DNA from: JAENVU01 sp046598395
Lineage (GTDB): Bacteria > Actinomycetota > Acidimicrobiia > IMCC26256 > JAENVU01
DNA: 64,000 nt
Reading direction: 5' to 3'
NCBI GenBank assembly: GCA_046598395.1
Contig: JBKJIQ010000015.1
Span: 8,003-72,002, forward strand
Shown: positions 1 to 10,573 of the stretch, in pieces
How positions within the stretch are numbered: position 1 is the first letter of the stretch
Layout of the letters: each line of letters opens with the position of its first letter
The notes under the pieces: model-generated
The model's database searches: none
Told to the model about the DNA's origin: nothing
The model's input: only the letters and a program-made list of their open reading frames with translations
Program-made: the position numbers and the translations under genes

Positions 1-234
1 TTTGAACGGCGCGTTGAGCTTCGGGTTGCGATTGAACCAGCCGGCCTCGTGCACGTTCTTGATCAACATCATGTCGAGCGTGGCGTCTTGCTCGTCGTCG
101 CGCGGCGCGTGCGCGTACTGGAACGGCACGTGGAGATCCACGTTCCAGAGTTGGGTCACCGCGGTGACCGCGATGGTCGACAGCAGTGCCGCAAGCAGCG
201 CTCCGGCAACGATCGAACGTCTGCGACTCATCAT
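1..234 (-). CDS. Large membrane protein, N-terminal part (runs off window)
   Basis: The gene is open to the window edge, and only its first 78 codons are visible. It starts with two adjacent ATG codons (234 and 231), 8 nt after the P450 stop, so the two are probably one transcript. The protein opens with three arginines, then a hydrophobic segment (about residues 8-25), then an extracytoplasmic-looking stretch. Phrases of the type DLHVPFQY and GWFNRNPKLNAPF resemble the first loop of actinobacterial polytopic membrane proteins annotated as sugar or lipid-linked glycosyl transfer proteins. That resemblance is from memory, and the function cannot be settled from this fragment. Confidence 0.7.
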   Translation of the reverse strand, partial: MMSRRRSIVAGALLAALLSTIAVTAVTQLWNVDLHVPFQYAHAPRDDEQDATLDMMLIKNVHEAGWFNRNPKLNAPFK

Positions 235-242
235 GGTTTCGG

Positions 243-1451
243 CTATGGCACCGCCGGCGATGCCGGGGCTCCGGTGAGGGTCACGGGGAGGTGCCGCGGT
301 CCGTTGGCCCAGAACACCGGGACCGGTTCGCGCTCGTAACCGTCATCCACGTTCGCGGTCGCGACGCGGTCGAGAAACACTTCGAGTGCGATGCGGCCTT
401 CGAGCCTCGCCAGTGATGCACCCGGGCACACGTGGGGCCCACCACCAAACGCGAGGTGATCCTTCGGACTCGAGCGATCAATCCTGAACGCGTCCGGCGT
501 CTCGTACGTCTGCTCGTCGCGGTTCGCGGACGCCAGGCCGAATGCAACCTTCACCCCCACCGGGATTGCGACGCCCGCCACGGTGGTGGCCGCAATGCAA
601 TCGCGGAGCAGCACATGGATGGGTGAGTCGTGGCGCAGCGACTCCTCGACCGCGATTGGTATCAGCTCCCGCTCGGCCCGGAGCGCGGCGAAGAGATCGG
701 CATCGCCGCACACGGTTTCGAGCAGGTTGCCGATGAGATGCCTGGTGGTTTCGTTGCCCGACATGAGCAGGAACGCGAGCTGAGTCCGCATCTCGAGGTC
801 GGTCAACCGGACACCATCGACCTCGGTGTGGATCAGCCGCGTCACGAAGTCGTCTGGCGGCTGCGCCGCAGCTTTGCGAGCCGCGATCATCGAGTCGAGA
901 TATTCGGTGAACTCGGGAGCAACTCCCGCAAGCCCTTCGCCGTCGACGCCAACTTCGCGGCGATTCTTCGTGGCGTAGGTAGACTGCACGACGAAGTCGG
1001 ACCACTCGGAGAACCGCCAGTGGTCATGAGGGTCGACGCCGAGCATGTGCGCGATCACCGTTGCCGGAATCGGCGTCACGTAATCGGCCACGAGGTCACC
1101 GCCACCGCGAGCGACGATTCCGTCCAGTAACTCGTGGCAGAGTCGGTGAACGAACGGTTCGACCCGACCCACGCGATGTTGGGCAATGGCCGAGTTGATG
1201 ATTCGGCGGATCTCACTGTGACGCGGCTCGGGGATCTCGTTGATGAGCTGCTCCTCGGCGGGTACCACCACGCCCGGCTCACGGAAGCTGGCCTGGAACG
1301 CCTCGATGTTCTTGGTCGCCGCGAGTACGTCGTCGTGGCACGCGAGGTACACCGCTCCCGACAGGGTCGTGGAGACCGGACACGCCGCGCGCCGATCGGC
1401 AAGCACCGCGTAGGGAACCCCGGCGGTGGTGTCGAGCGGGTCCGTGGTCAC
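243..1451 (-). CDS. Cytochrome P450 monooxygenase
   Basis: A complete 402-residue soluble bacterial P450, the usual length for class I enzymes that take electrons from a ferredoxin. The I-helix oxygen-activation motif is SGNETTRH (residues 231-238), the K-helix ExxR is E270/R273, and the heme loop FGGGPHVCPG carries the thiolate ligand Cys342. There is no N-terminal membrane anchor. No ferredoxin or ferredoxin reductase gene lies next to it in the window. The downstream partner on the same strand is the truncated membrane protein. The substrate cannot be read from sequence; many actinobacterial P450s of this type act on steroids, terpenes or fatty acids. Confidence 0.95.
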   Translation of the reverse strand: MTTDPLDTTAGVPYAVLADRRAACPVSTTLSGAVYLACHDDVLAATKNIEAFQASFREPGVVVPAEEQLINEIPEPRHSEIRRIINSAIAQHRVGRVEPFVHRLCHELLDGIVARGGGDLVADYVTPIPATVIAHMLGVDPHDHWRFSEWSDFVVQSTYATKNRREVGVDGEGLAGVAPEFTEYLDSMIAARKAAAQPPDDFVTRLIHTEVDGVRLTDLEMRTQLAFLLMSGNETTRHLIGNLLETVCGDADLFAALRAERELIPIAVEESLRHDSPIHVLLRDCIAATTVAGVAIPVGVKVAFGLASANRDEQTYETPDAFRIDRSSPKDHLAFGGGPHVCPGASLARLEGRIALEVFLDRVATANVDDGYEREPVPVFWANGPRHLPVTLTGAPASPAVP

Positions 1452-1491
1452 AGGCCGCAGCCTGGCACGACTCGCGGGGTCGGGCGCGGGA

Positions 1492-2349
1492 TCAGGAGCT
1501 GATCGGAGCGGCGTCGAACGTGGCCGCGAGCCCGCCGAGCGCCACTCGCCACTCGGGGGGAGTTGCCGCCGGCAACGGCTCCCGCAGGCTCAGCGCTTCG
1601 ACCAAGCTCACCGATCCGCCGCGCAGACACGGCGACCCCGCCACAGCGGGACCGGCGTGCAACGCGACCGACTCGCCGACCTCGAGGACGAAGTCCGTGT
1701 CCGGATCGGTCGCTTCCACCGCGAATCGTTGAGAGGCTGGGACCGTCGATTCCTGCGCATGACTCAGCGCCAACGCCGGACTCAACGCGGCGGCGTACCG
1801 CAGTGAGATGCGGACCTCATCGGCATGAACCACCGGATCGAGCCCCAGCGGCCGCGCAATATCTCGTTCGTGGATCCAGCAGTCCCACAACGCGTGGCTG
1901 GCGAGCAGTCGAATCGGAACATGACCTGCGGGCGACTCCGCAGTCATGGACCACCCTCGCTCGTCGAGCCCGTCGATCGCGCCGAGGAACCCATCGTTCG
2001 AGGCCACGAACTGAGCAAGCACGTCGTCGGGCGTGAGCGTCCGCATGGGCTCCACCATCAACGGTGGCGTCGCGGCTGGGTCGAAGGCCGCAAGTAAGCG
2101 GGTCGGGCTACCGGCCAGGCCGGCCACCACTGACGCTTCCCAGAACGCGTTCACGCCAATGAGATGCGCCACCACATCCTGGACGGACCAACCCGCACAC
2201 CGGCTCGCAGCCTGCCACTGCTGCTCATCAAGTCGGGCCAACATCGCCTCGAACCGGCGGCGCTGACGCGCGACCGGCACCACGTGATCGTCCCAGTTTC
2301 CGTCGATCGAGATGATGGGGAGTCCGTCGTAGCGCGGTGACAGTTTCAT
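1492..2349 (-). CDS. MDMPI/DinB-type protein (mycothiol-dependent maleylpyruvate isomerase family)
   Basis: About 285 residues. The N-terminal four-helix DinB-like domain has the family phrase GWSVQDVVAHLIGVNAFWEASVV and a later HALWDCWIHERDIARPLG segment; the histidines in these are the expected metal ligands. A variable C-terminal domain follows. I chose ATG 2349 because the upstream in-frame codons (to 2388) are proline/valine-rich and lie in the gap to the divergent malic enzyme gene. The family uses mycothiol, the actinobacterial thiol, as cofactor, but few members have known substrates. It is one of four such proteins in this window. Confidence 0.85.
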   Translation of the reverse strand: MKLSPRYDGLPIISIDGNWDDHVVPVARQRRRFEAMLARLDEQQWQAASRCAGWSVQDVVAHLIGVNAFWEASVVAGLAGSPTRLLAAFDPAATPPLMVEPMRTLTPDDVLAQFVASNDGFLGAIDGLDERGWSMTAESPAGHVPIRLLASHALWDCWIHERDIARPLGLDPVVHADEVRISLRYAAALSPALALSHAQESTVPASQRFAVEATDPDTDFVLEVGESVALHAGPAVAGSPCLRGGSVSLVEALSLREPLPAATPPEWRVALGGLAATFDAAPISS

Positions 2350-2399
2350 GACCGCCGACGGTACCTGCTGGACCCGGTCCGGGACCAAGGGTCAAGGCT

Positions 2400-4214
2400 G
2401 TGACTTCCGGCGCCGAAACAACCCCCATGTACAGCCGACACTCTCACGCTGCCGAGCACAACGGCGAGCACGTCATCGAATCCAACGCCCGCGGTTACGA
2501 CGTCCTCCGGGACCCGGCGCTGAACAAGGGGATCGCATTCCCCGTGGCCGAACGCGAGCAACTCGGCCTCGTGGGCCTGTTGCCGAACGCCAAGCCCATG
2601 GAGCTGGCACAGCAGGTGGACCTGGCGTTCACGCACTACGAAGCGCAGGCCACCGACCTCGAGAAACACATCTTCATGTGGACGTTGCACGACAACAACG
2701 TCACCTTGTTCTATGCGCTGATGCAGAAGCATCTCCTCGCCATGTTGCCAGTGGTGTATGACCCCACGGTCGGCGAGGCCATCGAGCAGTTCAGCGAGAT
2801 CTCCACGCGCCCACGCGGTGTGTTCCTGTCGGTGGATGACCCCGACGGCGTGGAAGCCGCGCTCGTAGCCACCGGAGCCGGCGCGGATGAGATCGACCTC
2901 ATCGTGGCCACCGATGCCGAAGAGATCCTCGGCATCGGCGACTGGGGTGCCAACGGCATCGACATCTCCATCGGCAAGCTCGCGGTGTACACGGCGGCCG
3001 CAGGCATCGATCCTCACCGGGTCCTCCCCGTGGTCCTCGACGTCGGGACCGACAACGCGGCGTTGCTCAACGATCCCCTCTACATCGGCAACCGTCATGG
3101 CCGCGTTCGTGGTCAGGCCTACGACGACTTCGTGGACGCATACGTGCAGGCGGTGCGCAAGGTGTTCCCGAACGCGGTCCTGCACTGGGAAGACTTCGGC
3201 TCGACGAACTGTCGGCGCATCCTCGATCGCTACCGCGACACGTGTGCGACCTTCAATGACGACATGCAGGGTACGGGCGCGATCGCGATGTCCGGCCTGT
3301 TCAACGCACTCAAGGTCGCCGACACCCTGTGGCGCGACCAGCGCGTCGTCTTGCTCGGCGGTGGGACTGCCGGTTGTGGCATCGCCGATCAGATCCGCGA
3401 CCAGATGGTGCGGGACGGCCTGACCTCGGAGGAGGCCATCAGTCGAATCCATGTCGTTGATCTGCCTGGTCTCCTCACCGACGACATGAGCGACGGACTG
3501 TTGGACTATCAGCGTCGGTACGCCAAGGCGCAGGCCGATGTGGCCGGTTGGGAACGCAGCGCGCCGACGGTCGACACCGCCGCCGCGGCCCGCTGGCCCG
3601 CGATGGCTGCGTTGCAACAAGAACGCGCCAAGACCGGGATCATCGATCTGGCAGCAACCGTGGCCAACGTGAAGCCCACGATCCTGATCGGCACCTCCAC
3701 CACCCCCGGCCGCTTCACCGAAGCGATCATCAAAGACATGGCCGCGCACGTGGAACACCCCATCGTGTTCCCGCTCTCAAATCCCACGCCGCTGGCCGAG
3801 GCCACCCCCGCTCAGATCCTCACCTGGTCGAAGGGCAAGGCACTGGTGGCCACCGGTTCGCCGTTCGACGATGTCAACGTCAACGGCGTTACCCACCGGA
3901 TCGGCCAAGCGAACAACGCGGCGCTCTATCCCGGTCTCGGACTCGGAACGATCGTGGCCCGCGCCACCAAGATCACCGACGAGATGATCCTGGCTGCGGC
4001 ACTCGCGGTTGCGGGTCGGGCCGATCTCACCGCACCGGGCGCGGCGTTGCTTCCCTCGAACCGCGACCTGCGCGCCACTTCGAGCGTGGTCGCAGTGGAT
4101 GTCATCAAGGTGGCTCAGGCGCAAGGCGTTGCCGGTGCCGACATCGACAGCCCGGTGGAGGCAGTTCGGCTCGCCGAATGGTGGCCCGAGTACCGCCGCG
4201 TGATCGCGGCATAG
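2400..4214 (+). CDS. NAD-dependent malic enzyme (oxidative decarboxylation of malate)
   Basis: 604 residues, the long eukaryotic/E. coli MaeA-like type that converts L-malate to pyruvate and CO2. The malic domain has EKHIFMWTLHDNNVTLFYALMQ near residue 85, followed by ILGIGDWGANGIDISIGKL, and the metal-site segment WEDFGSTNCRRILDRYR with FNDDMQGTGAIAMSGL. The NAD-binding domain begins with LLGGGTAGCGIADQI (about residues 317-331). It starts at GTG 2400, preceded by an AAGG box; ATG 2427 is a possible alternative. The fumarase gene follows after 3 nt, so the pair is one operon linking fumarate, malate and pyruvate. There is no phosphotransacetylase extension. Confidence 0.95.
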   Translation: MTSGAETTPMYSRHSHAAEHNGEHVIESNARGYDVLRDPALNKGIAFPVAEREQLGLVGLLPNAKPMELAQQVDLAFTHYEAQATDLEKHIFMWTLHDNNVTLFYALMQKHLLAMLPVVYDPTVGEAIEQFSEISTRPRGVFLSVDDPDGVEAALVATGAGADEIDLIVATDAEEILGIGDWGANGIDISIGKLAVYTAAAGIDPHRVLPVVLDVGTDNAALLNDPLYIGNRHGRVRGQAYDDFVDAYVQAVRKVFPNAVLHWEDFGSTNCRRILDRYRDTCATFNDDMQGTGAIAMSGLFNALKVADTLWRDQRVVLLGGGTAGCGIADQIRDQMVRDGLTSEEAISRIHVVDLPGLLTDDMSDGLLDYQRRYAKAQADVAGWERSAPTVDTAAAARWPAMAALQQERAKTGIIDLAATVANVKPTILIGTSTTPGRFTEAIIKDMAAHVEHPIVFPLSNPTPLAEATPAQILTWSKGKALVATGSPFDDVNVNGVTHRIGQANNAALYPGLGLGTIVARATKITDEMILAAALAVAGRADLTAPGAALLPSNRDLRATSSVVAVDVIKVAQAQGVAGADIDSPVEAVRLAEWWPEYRRVIAA

Positions 4215-4217
4215 GCG

Positions 4218-5690
<1,473 letters not shown>

Positions 5691-5718
5691 CCGGGCGATC
5701 TGCTCCTACGATGCCGCC

Positions 5719-7167
5719 ATGGCGCTCCGCAACGAACCGCTGCGAACGCTGCGCCGACACTCGGTTCCGGCGTGGTGGCGCGATGCCAAGCTCGGGATCT
5801 TCGTGCACTGGACGCCCGCGTCGGTACCCGGATTCGCGCCGACAGAATCGGAAATCGGTGAACTGTTCCAGTCCTCCGAACCCAACCCATTGGCCCGCTC
5901 GCCGTATAGCGAGTGGTACGAGAACTCAATGCGCTTCCCGGACAGCGCGGTGGCGCGCCACCACCGCGCCACGTATGGCAACCGGCCCTATACGGCGTTC
6001 GCGAAAGACTGGCAGGACGGCCTCGCGCAGTGGGACCCCGACGAATGGGCGCAGCGCTTCGCGGCCACCGGCGCGCGATACGTGGTGTTGGTGGCCAAGC
6101 ACGCAGACGGATACAGCCTCTGGCCCACCACCGTTGCCCACCCCCACCGAGCGGCGTGGCACTCGCCGCGCGATGTGGTGGGCGAGATGGCCGAGGCCGT
6201 CCGTGGCGCAGGGATGCGCTTCGGCATCTACTACTGCGGCGGGCTCGATTGGAGCTTTGAACCGCGCCCGATGGGTTCGATGGCCGACGCCATCGCCTCG
6301 ATACCCCGCGGGACCTACCCGGCCTACGCAGAAGCCCAGATGCGCGAACTCATCGAGCGATACCGGCCGAGCGTGGTGTGGAACGACGTCGCGTGGCCCA
6401 CCGAGGCCAACCGCCTCTGGCCGTTGCTCCAGACCTACTACCAACGGGTCCCCGACGGCGTCATTAACGACCGGTGGATGCCATGGAACCCGCTGTTCGC
6501 CGCGGCGCGCACCAACCTCGGCGCCCGGCTGATCGACGCGGGCTCGCGACGGCAAGCGCGTCGCGATGCCGGGCTCCTCCCCCCGAGACCTCCCCACTTC
6601 GACGTCCGCACCCCGGAGTACCTCACGTTCCCGGATATCCAGCGCGAACCCTGGGAAACGGTGCGCGGGATGGACCGCAGCTTCGGTTACAACGCCAACT
6701 CGCGGCCCGAACATTTCGCCACCCACGATGACCTGCTCTGGATGCTCACCGACGTCGCAGCCAAGGGCGGCAACCTGCTCCTGAACGTGGGGCCACGCGG
6801 CGTTGACGCCCAGATTCCCGAGAAGCAGCTGAGCCGCCTCACCTGGCTCAGCGAGTGGGTCGTTCCCCATCGCTGCGCCCTCACCGGCACCCGCCCCTGG
6901 GTCACTCCCGGAACCACCACGGTGGAAGGTCATCCGCTGCGCTACACCGCACGTGACAGCACCGTGTTCGCCTTCGTTCAGGGCGCGCGAGATCAGATCA
7001 CACTCCCGGATATGCGCGCCACCACCACCACCGCGGTGACGACCGTGCAAGGCGCACCACTGCCGTGGCGCGACTCACCTGAAGGCATCGTCGTGGATCT
7101 TCCCGAATCCGCGCTTCGACCCGAGCCGACCGTCGTGGCAACGTCTCCAGTGGACGCTCGATACTGA
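5719..7167 (+). CDS. Alpha-L-fucosidase, glycoside hydrolase family 29
   Basis: 482 residues. The N-terminal TIM barrel starts with the typical PAWWRDAKLGIFVHW and continues through FAATGARYVVLVAKHADGYSLWP and FGIYYCGGLDWSF. The expected nucleophile is Asp223 in VVWNDVAW. A C-terminal beta-sandwich begins near residue 400. It hydrolyses terminal alpha-L-fucose. No signal peptide is visible, so the enzyme appears cytoplasmic, unlike many secreted GH29 enzymes. A -10-like TACGAT ends 6 nt before the ATG, suggesting a leaderless mRNA independent of the fumarase operon. The downstream ABC importer is of the LivK type, so no link to sugar uptake is indicated. Confidence 0.93.
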   Translation: MALRNEPLRTLRRHSVPAWWRDAKLGIFVHWTPASVPGFAPTESEIGELFQSSEPNPLARSPYSEWYENSMRFPDSAVARHHRATYGNRPYTAFAKDWQDGLAQWDPDEWAQRFAATGARYVVLVAKHADGYSLWPTTVAHPHRAAWHSPRDVVGEMAEAVRGAGMRFGIYYCGGLDWSFEPRPMGSMADAIASIPRGTYPAYAEAQMRELIERYRPSVVWNDVAWPTEANRLWPLLQTYYQRVPDGVINDRWMPWNPLFAAARTNLGARLIDAGSRRQARRDAGLLPPRPPHFDVRTPEYLTFPDIQREPWETVRGMDRSFGYNANSRPEHFATHDDLLWMLTDVAAKGGNLLLNVGPRGVDAQIPEKQLSRLTWLSEWVVPHRCALTGTRPWVTPGTTTVEGHPLRYTARDSTVFAFVQGARDQITLPDMRATTTTAVTTVQGAPLPWRDSPEGIVVDLPESALRPEPTVVATSPVDARY

Positions 7168-7188
7168 CCGAGCGCCACCGAGGCCTGA

Positions 7189-7218
7189 TTGCCGCGGCCC
7201 GGTGAACGCCGTTAAGGT
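7189..7218 (+). promoter_or_regulatory. Probable promoter of the ABC importer operon
   Basis: TTGCCG (7189-7194), an 18-nt spacer, then TAAGGT (7213-7218). Transcription would start near 7225, downstream of the in-frame GTG at 7202. This supports TTG 7250 as the start of the binding protein. Confidence 0.55.
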
Positions 7219-7249
7219 GCTCCGTCCAGCTTCTGATTCGGGGGATCCG

Positions 7250-8563
7250 TTGCGTCACTACAAACTCGTCGCGTCCGTAGGAATCGTGCTTGCTCTGTTC
7301 GGGGCCGGCTGCAGCGAATCGGCGAAGCCGACCGCGAAGGCAGGGAGTTCGACTACGACCCTGGGCAGGACCGCGACCGACTGCAAGCAGGCCGGTTCGA
7401 TCGTCGCCTGTGCGCCTCCGGGCACGATGCTCACTCCCTACCTGCCCAAGACCGCCACCGCGGCCACCGGTTCCCCGATCGTGATTGGCACCATCAATCA
7501 GGACACCGGCGCGGCTGGGGCGTTCCCGGAGCTCACCGCCGCCGACAAAGTCGCGGTCGACTTCATCAACACCGAACTCAACGGCGTCGATGGTCATCCG
7601 ATCGAGCTGATTACCTGCAACACCAACTTCAGCCCGGACCTCTCCCAGAGCTGCGCACAGGAAATGGTGTCGAAGAAGGTCGCGGCCGTCGTCGGCGGTA
7701 TCGACATCTGGGGCACGGGCATCCAGACTCTCGAGAACAATGGCATCCCCTACGTGGGGGGTATCCCGGTCAGTTTCCAGGCCGCGAGGAGCAAGGTGAG
7801 CTTCCAGTTCAGCGGGGGTACCTGGGGCGCGGCGTTGGGCATGGGTCAGTACGCGATCGAAAAGCTCAAGGCCAAGAACATCGCCATCATCTATGCCGAC
7901 TTCGGGCCCATCACCGACTCGGCCAAGTTGGCCGAGACGGTGTTGACCCGCCACGGAGCAAAAGTCACGCTCGTCGGTGTGAGCGCCATCAATGCCGACA
8001 TGGTCACGGCGATGAACGAAGCGGCGCAGTCCAAGCCCGATGCGGTCATCGCGCTGACGGCCGACACCGGCTGCAAACCCACGATGCTCACCGCGCAACA
8101 GATCGGGTTGAAGGTGCCCATGCTGTTCACTGGCGCGTGCGCAGCCCCCAAGATCACCGATGCGGTCGGTGACGCGGCCGAAGGATCGATCTTCAATCTC
8201 GAAGCCGACCTCAACCCCAAGAATCCCGACAACGTGACCTATCAGGCCATCGCCGCGCGGTACGGCCCCAAGTACAACTACGAGGCGCGGGGCGCGGGCA
8301 CGGTGTCGTTTCGGGCGATGATCAATCTCTACGCGACGCTCCGCGATATCGGAGCCGACAAGATCACGCCGGACGCGATCACCGCGGCGTTCCGCGCCGC
8401 CAAGGATGCCCCGAGCTTCTTCGGCCACCTGTACACCTGCGACGGTAAGCAGCTTGACGGCTACCCGGCGCTGTGTTCACCGCAACAAACACTGGGCCAG
8501 CTGAAGAACGGCGCGATTACCCAACTCACCGATTGGATCGACGTCGGCAAGTTCGCGGCGTAG
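7250..8563 (+). CDS. ABC transporter substrate-binding lipoprotein, LivK/periplasmic-binding type I
   Basis: About 437 residues. I chose TTG 7250 because a GGGGGA box sits 5 nt before it and the upstream GTG (7202) precedes the promoter's -10. The product begins with a signal peptide ending in a lipobox LFGAGC, so it should be a lipoprotein outside the membrane. The mature protein has the type I fold seen in amino-acid, urea and amide receptors: PIVIGTINQDTGAAGAFPE, then KVAAVVGGIDIWGTG, then KNIAIIYADFGP. It is the first gene of a four-gene importer operon. The ligand is not readable; LivK-like receptors bind branched-chain amino acids, amides, urea or aromatic acids. Confidence 0.93.
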   Translation: MRHYKLVASVGIVLALFGAGCSESAKPTAKAGSSTTTLGRTATDCKQAGSIVACAPPGTMLTPYLPKTATAATGSPIVIGTINQDTGAAGAFPELTAADKVAVDFINTELNGVDGHPIELITCNTNFSPDLSQSCAQEMVSKKVAAVVGGIDIWGTGIQTLENNGIPYVGGIPVSFQAARSKVSFQFSGGTWGAALGMGQYAIEKLKAKNIAIIYADFGPITDSAKLAETVLTRHGAKVTLVGVSAINADMVTAMNEAAQSKPDAVIALTADTGCKPTMLTAQQIGLKVPMLFTGACAAPKITDAVGDAAEGSIFNLEADLNPKNPDNVTYQAIAARYGPKYNYEARGAGTVSFRAMINLYATLRDIGADKITPDAITAAFRAAKDAPSFFGHLYTCDGKQLDGYPALCSPQQTLGQLKNGAITQLTDWIDVGKFAA

Positions 8564-8587
8564 CCCCGAGCGCGAACGCGTCGCCCC

Positions 8588-10573
8588 ATGACCGACTACC
8601 TCCAGCAATCGTTGACCGGCCTCGGCGCCGGCGCGGTGATCGCGGTGTTGGCCATCGGTCTGGTGCTGACGTTTCGCGCTTCGAATGTGGTCAACATCGC
8701 GCACGCCGCGATGGGCGTGTACGTCGCGTACGTGTACTACACGCTCCGCAATTTCACGCTGGGAAGCACCGAACTCGGCGGCGATCTCGTGGTGCCGATC
8801 ATCGGACTTCCGACGCGCGTCCACCTGGTGGATCGACCAACGGTCGTGACCGCGCTGGTGATCGCGTTGGTCGTTGCGGCCGTGGTCGGCGCGGTGATCT
8901 ATGCGCTGGTATTCCGCCCGTTGCGCAACGCGCCACCGCTCGCACGGGTGATCGCATCGTTGGGCGTCTTTCTCTATCTCCAGTCGGTGATGCAACTGCG
9001 GTCGGTCGAGACCGGGGCCGGATCCGCATCGTTGCAGCTCACTTCACTCCTGCCGAACGGTGTCGTGCATCTTCGCAATGTGGTCGTTCCGACCGCGAGT
9101 TTCGTACTCGCGGGCCTCGCGATCGCCGCGGCGATCGTGCTCGGCCTGGTGTTCCGCTTCACTCGCTTCGGCCTGGCCACCCGAGCCGCGGCGGAGAACG
9201 AGAAGGGCGCGATCCTCACCGGATTGTCGCCCGATCGGCTCGGCTTTCTCAACTGGATCATTGCATCGGTACTCGCCGGTGGGGCGATGATCTTCGTCGC
9301 CGGCATCTCCAGCAAACTGGACCCCACGGAGTCGAGCCTGCTCGTCGTGCCCGCACTCGCCGCCGCGCTTCTGGCCCGCCTCGACGGCTTCGGCATCGCC
9401 ACCGTCGCCGGTTTGGCCATCGGCATGTCCCAGAGCGGGTTGTCCACGTTCCAAACCCGGGCGCACTGGCTGCCCGATTGGCTGCCCAACGGCGGACTCC
9501 GAGACGCGCTCCCGGTCATCGTGATTCTCATCGCAATCACCGCGCGCGGATCGCAGCTGCCAAGCCGTGAAGCACTCGTCGACGGGCACCTCCCGATCGC
9601 ACCGACACCTCGTCGACCCGTGATCGCCACCCTGGTGCTCGCCGCGGCGGGGGCCGTTGGTTTGTTCACGCTCGACGCCCAGTGGCGACTCGCGATCGTG
9701 GTGTCGATCATCGCGACGCTGATCGCGTTGTCGTGCGTGGTGCTCACCGGGTATGTCGGCCAGATTTCCCTCGCGCAGTATGCCTTCGCGGGACTCGCCG
9801 CGTTCACCACGGCCAAGCTTGCGGTGAGTGGGATCGGGTTCCCGTGGGCTCCGTTGCTTGCGGTTGCACTTACCGTGGCCGTGGGGATACTCGTGGGTGT
9901 CCCTGCGGTGCGCGTACGCGGCATGACGCTGGCCGTAGCCACCATCGCGGCCGCGGTCGCAATCGAGGCGCTCGTGTTCAACTCGCCGTCGCTGAACGGT
10001 ATTAGCGACGTTCCCCGGCCCCGCCTGTTCGGGCTCGATCTCGGATTCCTGGCCAAAGGCGACGAGAACTTCCGAGCCGCGTTCGGAGTCGTTGCGCTGG
10101 TAGTGCTCGTTGGCAGCATTCTGGCCGTGGCCAACCTGCGTCGGAGCCCCACCGGGCTGCGATGGCTCGCCGTGCGCAGCAACGAGCGTGCCGCGGCCGC
10201 CGCCGGCATCAATGTGAGTTCGACCAAGCTGAATGCGTTTGCCGTTTCGTCGCTCTTCGCCGGGTTGGGTGGAGCACTCCTGGCCTACGAGTTGCCGGCG
10301 CTCTCGCCCCAACAGTTTCTCGTGGTGGGAGCGCTCGCGGTTCTGGCTCTGTGTTACCTCGGCGGTATCGCCACGCTGAGCGGAGCCGTCATCGCCGGCG
10401 TCCTCGCTTCGGGTGGACTGCTGACCCAGCTGCAGGGCGGAGCAACCGGCGCGGGATCGAGTTATCAGTTCGCACTGAGCGGCATCCTGCTGATTGTTGT
10501 GGTGATCTTCTATCCCGACGGTCTGAGCGTCGCGGTCCGCCGCGGCATCGCACGCGTGCGGGCGGCCCGATGA
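8588..10573 (+). CDS. Fused LivH-LivM branched-chain amino-acid-type ABC permease
   Basis: 661 residues holding two permease modules normally made by two genes. Residues about 1-300 are LivH-like (GLGAGAVIAVLAIGLVLTFRASNVVNIAHAA motif region, GAILTGLSPDRLG loop). Residues about 330-655 are LivM-like (LTGYVGQISLAQYAFAGLAAF, then VRSNERAAAAAGINVSSTK, the coupling-helix EAA-type loop). A short linker near residues 305-335 joins them. This gives a single-chain membrane channel for the importer. Its TGA overlaps the ATG of the next ATPase gene (ATGA), so translation is coupled. Fused permeases of this kind occur in some actinobacteria, so this is unlikely to be a sequencing artefact. Confidence 0.93.
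   Translation: MTDYLQQSLTGLGAGAVIAVLAIGLVLTFRASNVVNIAHAAMGVYVAYVYYTLRNFTLGSTELGGDLVVPIIGLPTRVHLVDRPTVVTALVIALVVAAVVGAVIYALVFRPLRNAPPLARVIASLGVFLYLQSVMQLRSVETGAGSASLQLTSLLPNGVVHLRNVVVPTASFVLAGLAIAAAIVLGLVFRFTRFGLATRAAAENEKGAILTGLSPDRLGFLNWIIASVLAGGAMIFVAGISSKLDPTESSLLVVPALAAALLARLDGFGIATVAGLAIGMSQSGLSTFQTRAHWLPDWLPNGGLRDALPVIVILIAITARGSQLPSREALVDGHLPIAPTPRRPVIATLVLAAAGAVGLFTLDAQWRLAIVVSIIATLIALSCVVLTGYVGQISLAQYAFAGLAAFTTAKLAVSGIGFPWAPLLAVALTVAVGILVGVPAVRVRGMTLAVATIAAAVAIEALVFNSPSLNGISDVPRPRLFGLDLGFLAKGDENFRAAFGVVALVVLVGSILAVANLRRSPTGLRWLAVRSNERAAAAAGINVSSTKLNAFAVSSLFAGLGGALLAYELPALSPQQFLVVGALAVLALCYLGGIATLSGAVIAGVLASGGLLTQLQGGATGAGSSYQFALSGILLIVVVIFYPDGLSVAVRRGIARVRAAR

Noticed and set aside
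2346..3758. 470-codon minus-strand frame opposite the malic enzyme gene
   Set aside because: The malic enzyme signatures lie on the other strand, and the antisense translation has no domain.
7202..7249. GTG 7202 as start of the substrate-binding lipoprotein
   Set aside because: The promoter -10 box (7213-7218) lies downstream of it, it has no ribosome site, and it would put 16 residues before a normal signal peptide.
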